From: Cyanobacteria bacterium REEB459
GTDB lineage: Bacteria > Cyanobacteriota > Cyanobacteriia > Phormidesmidales > Phormidesmidaceae
Direction of reading: 5' to 3'
Length of the DNA stretch: 64,000 bases
Assembly: GCA_018970085.1 (NCBI GenBank)
Contig: JAGWXD010000007.1
Coordinates: forward strand, 1-64,000
Each line of letters begins with the position of its first letter. Positions within the stretch are counted from its first letter, which is position 1. The position numbers were made by a program, and so were the translations under genes. The notes under the pieces are model-generated. The model did no database searches. It was not told the origin of the DNA and saw only the letters and a list, made by a program, of their open reading frames with translations. Positions 11,624-18,529 of the stretch are shown one piece after another.

Positions 11624-11642
11624 TATGTACTATGGTTACATA
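11624..11642. promoter_or_regulatory. Inverted repeat TATGTA-N7-TACATA, CRP/NtcA-like operator candidate
   Basis: A perfect six-base inverted repeat with a seven-base spacer. It includes TGT-N9-ACA, a form once described for NtcA boxes; the usual box is GTA-N8-TAC, so spacing is one base short. A TATATT hexamer at 11679-11684 could be the -10 of the CobO-like gene starting at 11718, which would put the repeat about 58 bases upstream of transcription. This is a placement typical of CRP-family activators. The site is seen directly; the regulator is a guess. Confidence 0.35.
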
Positions 11643-11717
11643 TGGAGTCATCCCCCTGCCTGAATAGAAAAAATACGCTATATTTAGCCCAGCCTCCCTA
11701 TACAGTGGTTTTTCCTG

Positions 11718-12272
11718 ATGGTTTTCCAACTCCAGGTTCCCAGCTTGCATCCGCCTTCGACTAGCGTAGTTCGCCATCCCCTACTGCAAACCATTGAGGG
11801 TAGCGTCCAGGTGTTTACCTCTTTGCATCGCAACTTTTTTACCGATGTGATGGTGCAATCCCTGCGCATCGCCGATCAAGGCAAGCTGGTCCTGGTGGTG
11901 CAGTTGCTGAAGGGGGGGATGCACCAAGGTCCAGATCAGCCGACTCAGTTGGGGCAGAACCTGGACTGGATTCGACCCGACATCCCCCGCTGCCTGGATG
12001 GTTCTATCCTGGCGGAGGAGGATCGCCAGGCGGTGCGTGATCTATGGAACCATACCAGAAATGCTGTGGCAAAAGGTCGCTATGGCTTGGTGGTGCTCGA
12101 TGAAGTCAGTCTGGCTCTGAATTACGGTTTAATTGCCATGGAGGACCTATTGGATCTGATTGAACAGCGTCCCCCTGAGGTAGACGTGATCTTAACCGGG
12201 CCGGCGATGCCAGCTGAACTCTTAAACCTGGCTGATCAGGTCACTCAGTTTCGCCGCAATTTTCTTACCTAG
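11718..12272 (+). CDS. CobO/CobA-like P-loop-fold protein lacking the Walker A motif
   Basis: A 184-residue protein whose order of segments follows corrinoid adenosyltransferases of the CobO/BtuR type: VLVVQLLKGG, then YGLVVLDEVSLALNYGLI (Walker B-like) and VDVILTGPAMPAELLNLAD near the end. In true CobO the N-terminus has a GKGKTT P-loop. Here the same place reads FTSLHRNFFTDVMVQSL, with no Gly-Lys-Thr. It should therefore not bind ATP in the normal way. I recall similar P-loop-less proteins in other cyanobacteria, where function is unknown. It is not in a cobalamin operon, though cobQ lies 50 kb away. It has its own promoter candidate and a strong terminator downstream. Confidence 0.65.
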   Translation: MVFQLQVPSLHPPSTSVVRHPLLQTIEGSVQVFTSLHRNFFTDVMVQSLRIADQGKLVLVVQLLKGGMHQGPDQPTQLGQNLDWIRPDIPRCLDGSILAEEDRQAVRDLWNHTRNAVAKGRYGLVVLDEVSLALNYGLIAMEDLLDLIEQRPPEVDVILTGPAMPAELLNLADQVTQFRRNFLT

Positions 12273-12322
12273 GCCGGTTCGGGTTGTTTTTTGGGGTCTG
12301 AAGGGCAGCCGTGTACCAGGGA

Positions 12323-12562
12323 TCAGGGCTGCATTTTAAGCTGGCCATTGCCGGACTCCTCCAGAGTGACTGGGGCAATAGATAAAAAAACAACCGGAAG
12401 AGGAGTAGCCCTTCCGGTTGTTTTGGGGTGGTTTTGATGTAACTGTTGCCGTAACCTTTGCTGTCGTTTTCGCAGTTGTCGCTGGCGGGCTGACCCGCCC
12501 CGGCCCTTTAGGTTACGACCGCAGTGGCGGGGGGATTCCCAGCGTTTAAGATGTTGGGCCAT
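12323..12562 (-). CDS. Possible small basic protein, doubtful
   Basis: An open frame of 79 codons starting MAQHLKRWESPRHCGRN and followed by an Arg/Gln-rich part (GSARQRQLRKRQQRLRQQL). The strongly basic N-terminal 45 residues could be a nucleic-acid-binding peptide. The frame then runs straight through the hairpin at 12387-12424, so a transcript would probably end before the stop codon. I do not recognise it. It lies downstream of sdhC on the same strand. It may be a real short gene with a poorly placed end, or chance. Confidence 0.25.
   Translation of the reverse strand: MAQHLKRWESPRHCGRNLKGRGGSARQRQLRKRQQRLRQQLHQNHPKTTGRATPLPVVFLSIAPVTLEESGNGQLKMQP
12387..12424. terminator. Strong bidirectional hairpin terminator
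   Basis: CAACCGGAAG and CTTCCGGTTG form a perfect ten-pair stem extended by AAAA/TTTT, with a ten-base loop. U-runs exist in both directions. It should end transcripts of the CobO-like gene (plus strand, ending 12272) and of the minus-strand genes upstream. Confidence 0.8.
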
Positions 12563-12625
12563 GGTTAGCGCTGAAGCTAGCCTTCAGAAAAATTTCCATA
12601 GTTCTATGGTAACAAGGAATCAAAG

Positions 12626-13345
12626 TTAGGCGATCGCCCCTAGATAAATTCCCCAGGGTAACACCAGAAACCCCAGCACTACTGCGATAGCCACCACCAG
12701 GCTGGCGGTATAGGCCAGGGAGCGGATCCCCCCCTGAAGGAGCCCCAGGGACTGCAATCCACTCCAAATGCCATGGCGCAGGTGCAGGCCCAGGCCCAGC
12801 AAGGCCAGGGAATAGGTAATCAGGTAGGGGGGCTGGCGAAACACCTGAATAACCAGACGGGCCAGGTCTCGTGCGGGTTCTCCCTGCACCTGAGTAGGGT
12901 AATGGGGACCCAGCTTAAAGGTGGCCAGATGGCTGACTAAAAACAGGCCCAGACCCACACCGGTGAGAATCATGGTGCGAGAACTAAGGGTTTGGTAACT
13001 GGGATGACCAACCGATTGGTATTGCTGGTAGCCCTGCGGCCGAGATCGCCATCGATTTAGGAAAATAGTGATCCCCACCGCGCCATGAAAGAGCAGGGCA
13101 ATCCCCAACCCCAACTCCAGGGTCCGCAGCGCCCAGCCCCAGCTTTCCAGATGGTGGGCGTAGGCGTTATAGGCCTGGGAACCAGCTAGAAACCATAGAT
13201 TACCCACCAGGTGAACCACCACAAAGGTGGTCAGGGTTAACCCCGTCAACCCAGAAATTAGCTTTTTGCCAATCGGCGACTGGTAAATCCCTAGTAGCCC
13301 AGAGACAGAGGGCTGCGGGGGAGGGGCTTGAAGAACATCGGTCAT
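12626..13345 (-). CDS. Succinate dehydrogenase-type cytochrome b subunit
   Basis: A membrane anchor of the SdhC/FrdC type B family, 239 residues with five predicted hydrophobic helices. Histidines suited to bind two hemes occur in TTFVVVHLVGNLWF, ALLFHGAVGI, LFLVSHLATF and LGLHLRHGIW. Such subunits anchor SdhA/SdhB to the membrane and pass electrons to quinone. No sdhA or sdhB is in the window, so this is a stand-alone gene. I chose the ATG at 13345 (MTDVLQAPP); the frame is open to 13441, but that would overlap the protease gene upstream. The protease gene ends 35 bases upstream on the same strand, so the two may be cotranscribed. Confidence 0.8.
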   Translation of the reverse strand: MTDVLQAPPPQPSVSGLLGIYQSPIGKKLISGLTGLTLTTFVVVHLVGNLWFLAGSQAYNAYAHHLESWGWALRTLELGLGIALLFHGAVGITIFLNRWRSRPQGYQQYQSVGHPSYQTLSSRTMILTGVGLGLFLVSHLATFKLGPHYPTQVQGEPARDLARLVIQVFRQPPYLITYSLALLGLGLHLRHGIWSGLQSLGLLQGGIRSLAYTASLVVAIAVVLGFLVLPWGIYLGAIA

Positions 13346-13379
13346 GGTAGTGGACAAGGGGGGTAGAGAATGGATGTGA

Positions 13380-15005
13380 TCAGGGCTGGGCGGCCACGGC
13401 CCACCAGGCCAGAGCGTAGGGTTGGAGGGGTGGCTGGGCACCGGGCCGGTGGTACACCACCCTTAGTTTATAGCGACCGGTTTTGGGAATTTGATGAAAA
13501 ATATGCTCAACATTATCTACCTGGCTCTCTGATGACCAGATGTTTTCCCGAATATCCTCTGCATCAATTGGCAGAAGATAGAGATCTAGATTATTCAGCC
13601 CTTTGTCTGTAAAGCTTTCTCCTTGATCGTAGAGACCATTGGCGTTGCTGTCGACCAATTCAACGGTGCGTTCCCAGGTCAGGGTGGCGGCCAGGTAGCT
13701 GCCGGCCTGCAAGGGGGTATTCAAGACGTAGTCCTGGCCAGCCTCTGCCAACTGGCTAAAGGTCCAGCCCATTACTGGGATGAGCCCCGGGGTAAAAGTG
13801 CCTGCCGCCAGTTGTTGATAGGCCCGGTAGGCATTCAGATGACCGGTTCCCTGGTCACGGTGTAGGGGAATGGCGCGATCGCTATAGGCATCGGACTCCA
13901 GCCAGGTTTGGTTGCGGATATCCAGCAGGGTACGGCTCATGCCCAATCGCAGTCCATCCCCCTGGTCTTGCAGTTTATCGGCGGAATTCAGCAGCACCGC
14001 CTTGATCACCATCGGGTGGCGACCCATTAGCGACCAGTGCTCTACCCCGGCCCGAAACTGCCGATCAACCAGTTGTTGCAGCAGGGCGATGGTGCCAACC
14101 ACATGGGGGGCGGCAAAACTGGTACCGCTGCCTACCTGTACCCGACCATCGGGCTCCAGTAGGGAAATTTGACTACCAGGGGCCACCAGGTTAATTGATC
14201 GACGCGGTCCGTCGTCCTTTTCGGGTTCAGGAAACCGGGGCGATCGCAGGGTTGGTTCACTGCCAAGGTTAGCAATGGCGACCTTGGTAAAGACCCCCCC
14301 TACCCGGCGAGAATAGGCCACATTGATGCCATTAAAGTTATCAGTGGGAATGGGAATACCTCCCTCGCCCTGGTTACCAGCAACAACAAAAAGGGTGTGG
14401 TGAACTCGAGATAGCCAGTCAATACATTGGGTCAACAGGGCATTGCCATCCAGCCGGGGCTGGGGACGGGGATCCTGGTTGAGGGGTTCGCCAAAGCTAA
14501 AATTAATGGCGCGCACATCTCCGCCGTTCTGCAGGGCCACAGCCTGGGCTGCCAGACATTCCTCCGGCTGAGCGTTGCCGTTATCCCTGGGGCCAACCGC
14601 GCTGGAGTACAGCATGGCGGCGGGGGCAATGCCAGGATAGCGCTTATCCTGACTGATCAGGATGGCGGCTACACTGGTAGCGTGGCTATCAACATCTTCG
14701 TCAGAGGGGGGCCAACGGTCTAACCGCAGTACCCGACGGACCACCACGGGCATACCCTCGTAGGCAATTTTATCTAGCCCAAATTGGTTGGGGCGGCCCA
14801 TTTCTACCTGGCCAATAGCAATTTTCTCTCCCCTTAAGTTGTAGGGTGCCTGGTGCAGGCGCAACGCATCAATGCCCTCCGGCCCCAGGGAACTGGATTG
14901 AGCCACCGCGGGGCTGCCCAGGGGTAAACCAGGGGTCAGAGCGATCGCCATCAGCCCGCCGATGGCCAACCATCCCCTAGTTACCGTTGCGATGTCCATG
15001 GCCAA
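13380..15005 (-). CDS. Secreted subtilisin-like (S8) serine protease, catalytic Asp replaced by Glu
   Basis: A protein of 541 residues with a signal peptide (hydrophobic GWLAIGGLMAIALTPG, cleavage likely after SPAVA), so exported. The S8 fold is shown by the His motif VDSHATSVAAIL, the oxyanion Asn motif FVVAGNQGEGG and the Ser motif GTSFAAPHVVGTIALL. The first triad segment, usually VAVIDTG, reads IAIGQVEMGRP, which puts Glu where Asp is expected. The last 150 residues are a beta-rich, pro-protein-domain-like region (LTWERTVELVDSNANGLYD). It may be a Glu-His-Ser protease or an inactive relative. Starts at 15005 or 14999 are both possible. Confidence 0.85.
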   Translation of the reverse strand: MAMDIATVTRGWLAIGGLMAIALTPGLPLGSPAVAQSSSLGPEGIDALRLHQAPYNLRGEKIAIGQVEMGRPNQFGLDKIAYEGMPVVVRRVLRLDRWPPSDEDVDSHATSVAAILISQDKRYPGIAPAAMLYSSAVGPRDNGNAQPEECLAAQAVALQNGGDVRAINFSFGEPLNQDPRPQPRLDGNALLTQCIDWLSRVHHTLFVVAGNQGEGGIPIPTDNFNGINVAYSRRVGGVFTKVAIANLGSEPTLRSPRFPEPEKDDGPRRSINLVAPGSQISLLEPDGRVQVGSGTSFAAPHVVGTIALLQQLVDRQFRAGVEHWSLMGRHPMVIKAVLLNSADKLQDQGDGLRLGMSRTLLDIRNQTWLESDAYSDRAIPLHRDQGTGHLNAYRAYQQLAAGTFTPGLIPVMGWTFSQLAEAGQDYVLNTPLQAGSYLAATLTWERTVELVDSNANGLYDQGESFTDKGLNNLDLYLLPIDAEDIRENIWSSESQVDNVEHIFHQIPKTGRYKLRVVYHRPGAQPPLQPYALAWWAVAAQP

Positions 15006-15193
15006 CCCCTCTATACCTGAGCAAACTCTAACGCAAAGTTCTGGGGTTTTCTCAGAGGGGTAGAAAATAGCTTTGTGTTAGTTGCTTGCAGCTTCAGCTC
15101 AAAAACCCTCAGCAGGGGGCACAATAAAGATAGGGAGCATGGTCGATGACCACTCCCACAGCGGTTCGCCCCCATCGGGCAGGAGGACTTTCT

Positions 15194-15325
15194 ATGCTGG
15201 CTCTAACCTTGACCTACCATGATGGTCTTTACCTCTGTACTGAACTGGGTGCCTTGGGGTTAGTTCTACTCTTTTACTGGCTAAGCCTTAACCACCCCAA
15301 TCGGAGATCGGGGCAGGGAACCTGA
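15194..15325 (+). CDS. 43-residue single-span membrane peptide, unknown
   Basis: A short open frame starting MLALTLTYHDGLYLCTELG, with one hydrophobic segment (LGALGLVLLFYWLSL) and a basic, polar end (NHPNRRSGQGT). The ATG is preceded by a full AGGAGG seven bases upstream, one of the best ribosome sites in the window, which is the main reason to call it a gene. Size and layout resemble the one-helix subunits of photosystems, cytochrome b6f or NDH-1, but I cannot match it to any of them. It lies alone in the 360-base gap between the protease and the carotenoid oxygenase, both on the other strand. Confidence 0.5.
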   Translation: MLALTLTYHDGLYLCTELGALGLVLLFYWLSLNHPNRRSGQGT

Positions 15326-15363
15326 TCAGGCTAGCCCCCCTCACTGTTAACCCGACAGATCGC

Positions 15364-16842
15364 TTAGAAAACCTGGGGCACAAAACTGCCGTGCAGACCG
15401 TAGGGAATATGGTGAGGTAATTTAAGCCTGGCCAGGGGACCAGCGGTGATCTCCCGACCATCCAGGATCACCACGTCGGAACAGCGGCGCTCGCCACTAT
15501 AGACCATGGCAATCACCCAGCCATCGTCCTCAGTTTGGGCCTGGGGCCGGGGGATGAATAGGGGTTCTCCCACAAAGCCACGGGGAGCAGCGCTCCACAG
15601 CTGACTCTGGCGGCTGTGGGTATCAAACTTCAGCAATGCCTGTAGAGGAGCATTGCCCAGGGGGGCATGGGCAGCTCCAATAAACAGGTAGCGATAGGAC
15701 TGACCCAGCCGGTCGGGATGGAGGACGGGAAACTCCACACAACGGGAAACCAGGGATTCTGACTGGGCGGTACCGGCGGCAAGGTCGATCTGGAAGCGCC
15801 ACAACTGCCCGTCCGGTAGCTGGTCAAAGTCTACGGCGGTGTAGTCGGTGCCGCCCTCCAGTCGAGGAAATTCCTTGTAGCAGACCGAATCGACCACCAC
15901 CCGCCCAGCCTCCTCAAAGGCGTTGCCGTGGTGAAAAACAAAGCAGGGATTAGTCTCAATCGTCTGCAGGGGGGCATTGCCCTGGCGCGGGATGAGAATA
16001 ATTCTGGTGGGCTGGTGGGGATTGAAGTCAATACATTCTGCCGCTCCCTTTAAACCCAGTAAAAAGGGCAGAGGCCCAAAGCTAACTGGATTTTGGAAAA
16101 AAATGGCGTAATTAGGGGTGAGGGCAAAGTCGTGGAGGAAGGCAAAGCCAGGGATACTATGGCTATGCTGAGTAATTAAGGACCCGGCGGTATCAAACTC
16201 ATAGAGAGTGATTTTAGTGGAGAGGCCGGGCTTGGCAGAAAAACCCACCAGTCGGGGTTGGCCGTGGTGACCAGGGTCAACTTTAGGGTGGGCGGTAAAG
16301 GAGCCCCCAGGAGGGATGAGTCCGTTGAGATCATCTAGACCCAGGGTCTCCAGGGTGGCCGGATGAAGTCGGTGGGGTTGGGCGGCTTCCCATAGGGCGA
16401 GGAGCTTGTCAGCCCAGTAGATGACATGGGTATTAGCGATATTTTTAAGCCGCAGATCAAAGGCATTAGCCAGCGGTCCCCCCGGTTTTTGACTACCAAA
16501 AACACCCCGGTACAGAGGTTTTTGGGCCTGTTGCTCAGCCAGGTAGGCAGCAGTGCGGACGTAACGATTACGGAAGTAGGCCTGACCCTGGTTAAAGCTA
16601 ATGCTGGAGATCATGCCGTCGCCATCGAAGGGATGTTTAACCGGCTGACCGTAGACCTCCAGCAGGCCCGGGCCATTGCGAAAAACAGTTCCCCTTAGAT
16701 CGGCAGGAATGGTGCCCTCAATATCGGTAATGGCGTAGCTAAACTCCTCAGGCTGAGACCGGTAGCCACTGCACCAATCTGCTAGGGAATAAGGAATTTG
16801 GGCCGATGGCATGGGGACTGGTGGAACTGGGGTGGTAGTCAT
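15364..16842 (-). CDS. Apocarotenoid/carotenoid cleavage oxygenase
   Basis: A non-heme Fe(II) oxygenase of the RPE65/CCD family, 492 residues, the size of cyanobacterial apocarotenal oxygenase. The four iron-binding histidines are recognisable in GGSFTAHPKVDP, GFAFLHDFALT, CFVFHHGNAFEE and YGLHGSFVPQVF. The conserved VFRNGPG and HPFDGDGM segments are also present. The likely activity is oxidative cleavage of an apocarotenal at the 15,15' bond to give retinal, but substrate choice cannot be read from motifs. The start at 16842 (MTTTPVPPVP) avoids overlap with the FBT transporter gene upstream, which ends 37 bases away on the same strand; the two are probably cotranscribed. Confidence 0.9.
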   Translation of the reverse strand: MTTTPVPPVPMPSAQIPYSLADWCSGYRSQPEEFSYAITDIEGTIPADLRGTVFRNGPGLLEVYGQPVKHPFDGDGMISSISFNQGQAYFRNRYVRTAAYLAEQQAQKPLYRGVFGSQKPGGPLANAFDLRLKNIANTHVIYWADKLLALWEAAQPHRLHPATLETLGLDDLNGLIPPGGSFTAHPKVDPGHHGQPRLVGFSAKPGLSTKITLYEFDTAGSLITQHSHSIPGFAFLHDFALTPNYAIFFQNPVSFGPLPFLLGLKGAAECIDFNPHQPTRIILIPRQGNAPLQTIETNPCFVFHHGNAFEEAGRVVVDSVCYKEFPRLEGGTDYTAVDFDQLPDGQLWRFQIDLAAGTAQSESLVSRCVEFPVLHPDRLGQSYRYLFIGAAHAPLGNAPLQALLKFDTHSRQSQLWSAAPRGFVGEPLFIPRPQAQTEDDGWVIAMVYSGERRCSDVVILDGREITAGPLARLKLPHHIPYGLHGSFVPQVF

Positions 16843-16879
16843 GGTGGCACATCTGGTTAAAACAGCAATGGGTATGGGC

Positions 16880-18343
16880 TTAGCAGTCGGAATCAACGGT
16901 GGGTAGAGCGATCGCCAGGGGGGCCAGGTGAGGGGCTGCCGGAGTGGTCTCTGCCTCCAGGTCGGCTGCCTGCGCCGGGAGGCCAGGCCCTGGCGCCAAG
17001 GGCTGATCTGCCGGAGTGGTCTCTGCCTCTAGGTCGGCTGCCTGGGCAGAGGCAGCCGGCAGTAAAAACAATAGGGGCAGAGGCAGCAGGGTGGTTAGGT
17101 TAGTAATCAACACCAGTTGCCAGAGATGGTCAAAGTTGTTTTCTGTTATGCCTAACCATCGGGTTAGCAGGGCACCCAATTCATGGGAGGTCAAGCCGGC
17201 CAGGTTAAGAACGGACATGAGCAAGGCAAACAGGGTCGCCTCCACCCCGGCAGGACAAAGGCGCGCCGAAAGCACCAGTACCGGCATAAAAGCAATTTGC
17301 CCCATCACCGTCAGCACCAGGCTATCTCCCAGGCTAAACCAGCGATCGTCAATGCCCAGGCTACGGTTGGCGTGGGTCACCAAAATCAGCATGGTCATAC
17401 CCAATAGGGCGGAAAGCACCGTAGACCAGCCAAAAATTTGCCGGAAGGGAACATCCCGCAAAAACCGCTGAAACACTCCAATGCCAATCAGGGCCGCCAA
17501 ACTACTGACCAGTCGTACCCGCCCTAGAAATTCTGGTTCAAAGCCCAGATCGTTAGTGGTGAAAAAAAAGAAGGCGGCCTCCCCACTGGGGGTTGCCTGC
17601 CAGAGAAACATAAATAGAGAAGGCATCCAGATGGGCCGCTGTCGCACCGCTCCCCAGAGCTCTCCTGCCTGGGTCCGCAGCACGGACCAGGTAGAGGAAT
17701 GGGGGCTGGGTGTTTCGCCGATCAGACCGGCTACCAGGGTAATCAATAGGGGAAAGCTGGCGGTAATGGCAAACACGGTGCGACTATCAAAGCGTTCTAA
17801 TAGCAATCCCCCAAGGTAGGCCGTAAATAGCCCCCCGACTGCCGTTGCTCCCCAGCATAGGGACTGTAGCGTACCGGCATCGGCCTGGGATTCTCCCCGG
17901 GCTCGCTCAACCACCATGGAATCGACAATGACATCACCCACGGCTACCGAAAGAGAGGTGCAGGTAATCGCCACGATCGCGGCCCAGGTAGAGTGAACCA
18001 CTGTAGCTAGAGCCAGCCAGGCCAGGACGCCCAGCAACCCCGATAAAATCAAATAGGGACGGCGCCGATAGCCCAGCACCGGCAGACCGTCGGACATCAT
18101 GCCAAATAGGGGTTTGATCGTCCAGGGCAGGGCGGCAATACCGGTCAGAGCCGCAACTGATGCCGGGCTCAGGCCCAAATCATCCTTGAGGAAAAAACTA
18201 ATAGCCAGCCGTGCCAGCCCTAACACCCCTTGAACAAAGTAGACCAGTAAAATCGCCAACAGTTCTGAGGTGAGGGGCTGACCCTGGAGTAGACGGGTTT
18301 CAATTAACCCCTTAATACGACTGGAGGAAGAGGACAGGGCCAT
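16880..18343 (-). CDS. FBT/BT1-family major facilitator transporter
   Basis: A 487-residue membrane protein with about twelve hydrophobic helices. The N-terminal part (VQGVLGLARLAISFFLKDDL, PWTIKPLFGMMSDGLP) matches the folate-biopterin transporter family found in cyanobacteria, plastids and kinetoplastids. Likely substrates are folates, pterins or related small anions; this is not certain. The C-terminal 60 residues are a soluble tail with a 24-residue tandem repeat (AQAADLEAETTPA twice). The gene sits directly upstream of the carotenoid oxygenase on the same strand. It is divergent from the substrate-binding protein gene. Confidence 0.85.
   Translation of the reverse strand: MALSSSSSRIKGLIETRLLQGQPLTSELLAILLVYFVQGVLGLARLAISFFLKDDLGLSPASVAALTGIAALPWTIKPLFGMMSDGLPVLGYRRRPYLILSGLLGVLAWLALATVVHSTWAAIVAITCTSLSVAVGDVIVDSMVVERARGESQADAGTLQSLCWGATAVGGLFTAYLGGLLLERFDSRTVFAITASFPLLITLVAGLIGETPSPHSSTWSVLRTQAGELWGAVRQRPIWMPSLFMFLWQATPSGEAAFFFFTTNDLGFEPEFLGRVRLVSSLAALIGIGVFQRFLRDVPFRQIFGWSTVLSALLGMTMLILVTHANRSLGIDDRWFSLGDSLVLTVMGQIAFMPVLVLSARLCPAGVEATLFALLMSVLNLAGLTSHELGALLTRWLGITENNFDHLWQLVLITNLTTLLPLPLLFLLPAASAQAADLEAETTPADQPLAPGPGLPAQAADLEAETTPAAPHLAPLAIALPTVDSDC
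16937..17044. repeat. 72-base in-frame tandem repeat in the transporter tail
   Basis: Two copies of a 36-base core (16937-16972 and 17009-17044) differ at one base and are offset by 72 bases, exactly 24 codons. They encode the repeated AQAADLEAETTPA segment of the FBT-family transporter. The near identity suggests a recent duplication. Confidence 0.85.
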
Positions 18344-18425
18344 AGACCGGCAAAGACAGATTTGTTAAGAAATATCAATTGGTTTCTATCATAGCTTCTC
18401 GCCGCCATGGAAGCCAGGACCATCG

Positions 18426-18469
18426 CCCCAGTTACTGGGGTTGACAGACGGGCGGCAAAGGGTGATACA
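18426..18469 (+). promoter_or_regulatory. Promoter of the substrate-binding protein gene with adjoining palindrome
   Basis: A perfect -35 box TTGACA (18441-18446) is followed after 17 bases by GATACA (18464-18469), a fair -10. Directly abutting the -35 box is the palindrome CCCCAG-TTA-CTGGGG (18426-18440), well placed for a regulator. The start codon of the downstream gene is about 60 bases away. Confidence 0.5.
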
Positions 18470-18529
18470 ACTATGCAAACCCTTGATTCCGGTTAATAGC
18501 AAGGGGTTACTGTTGTTGTGGAAATTTCA

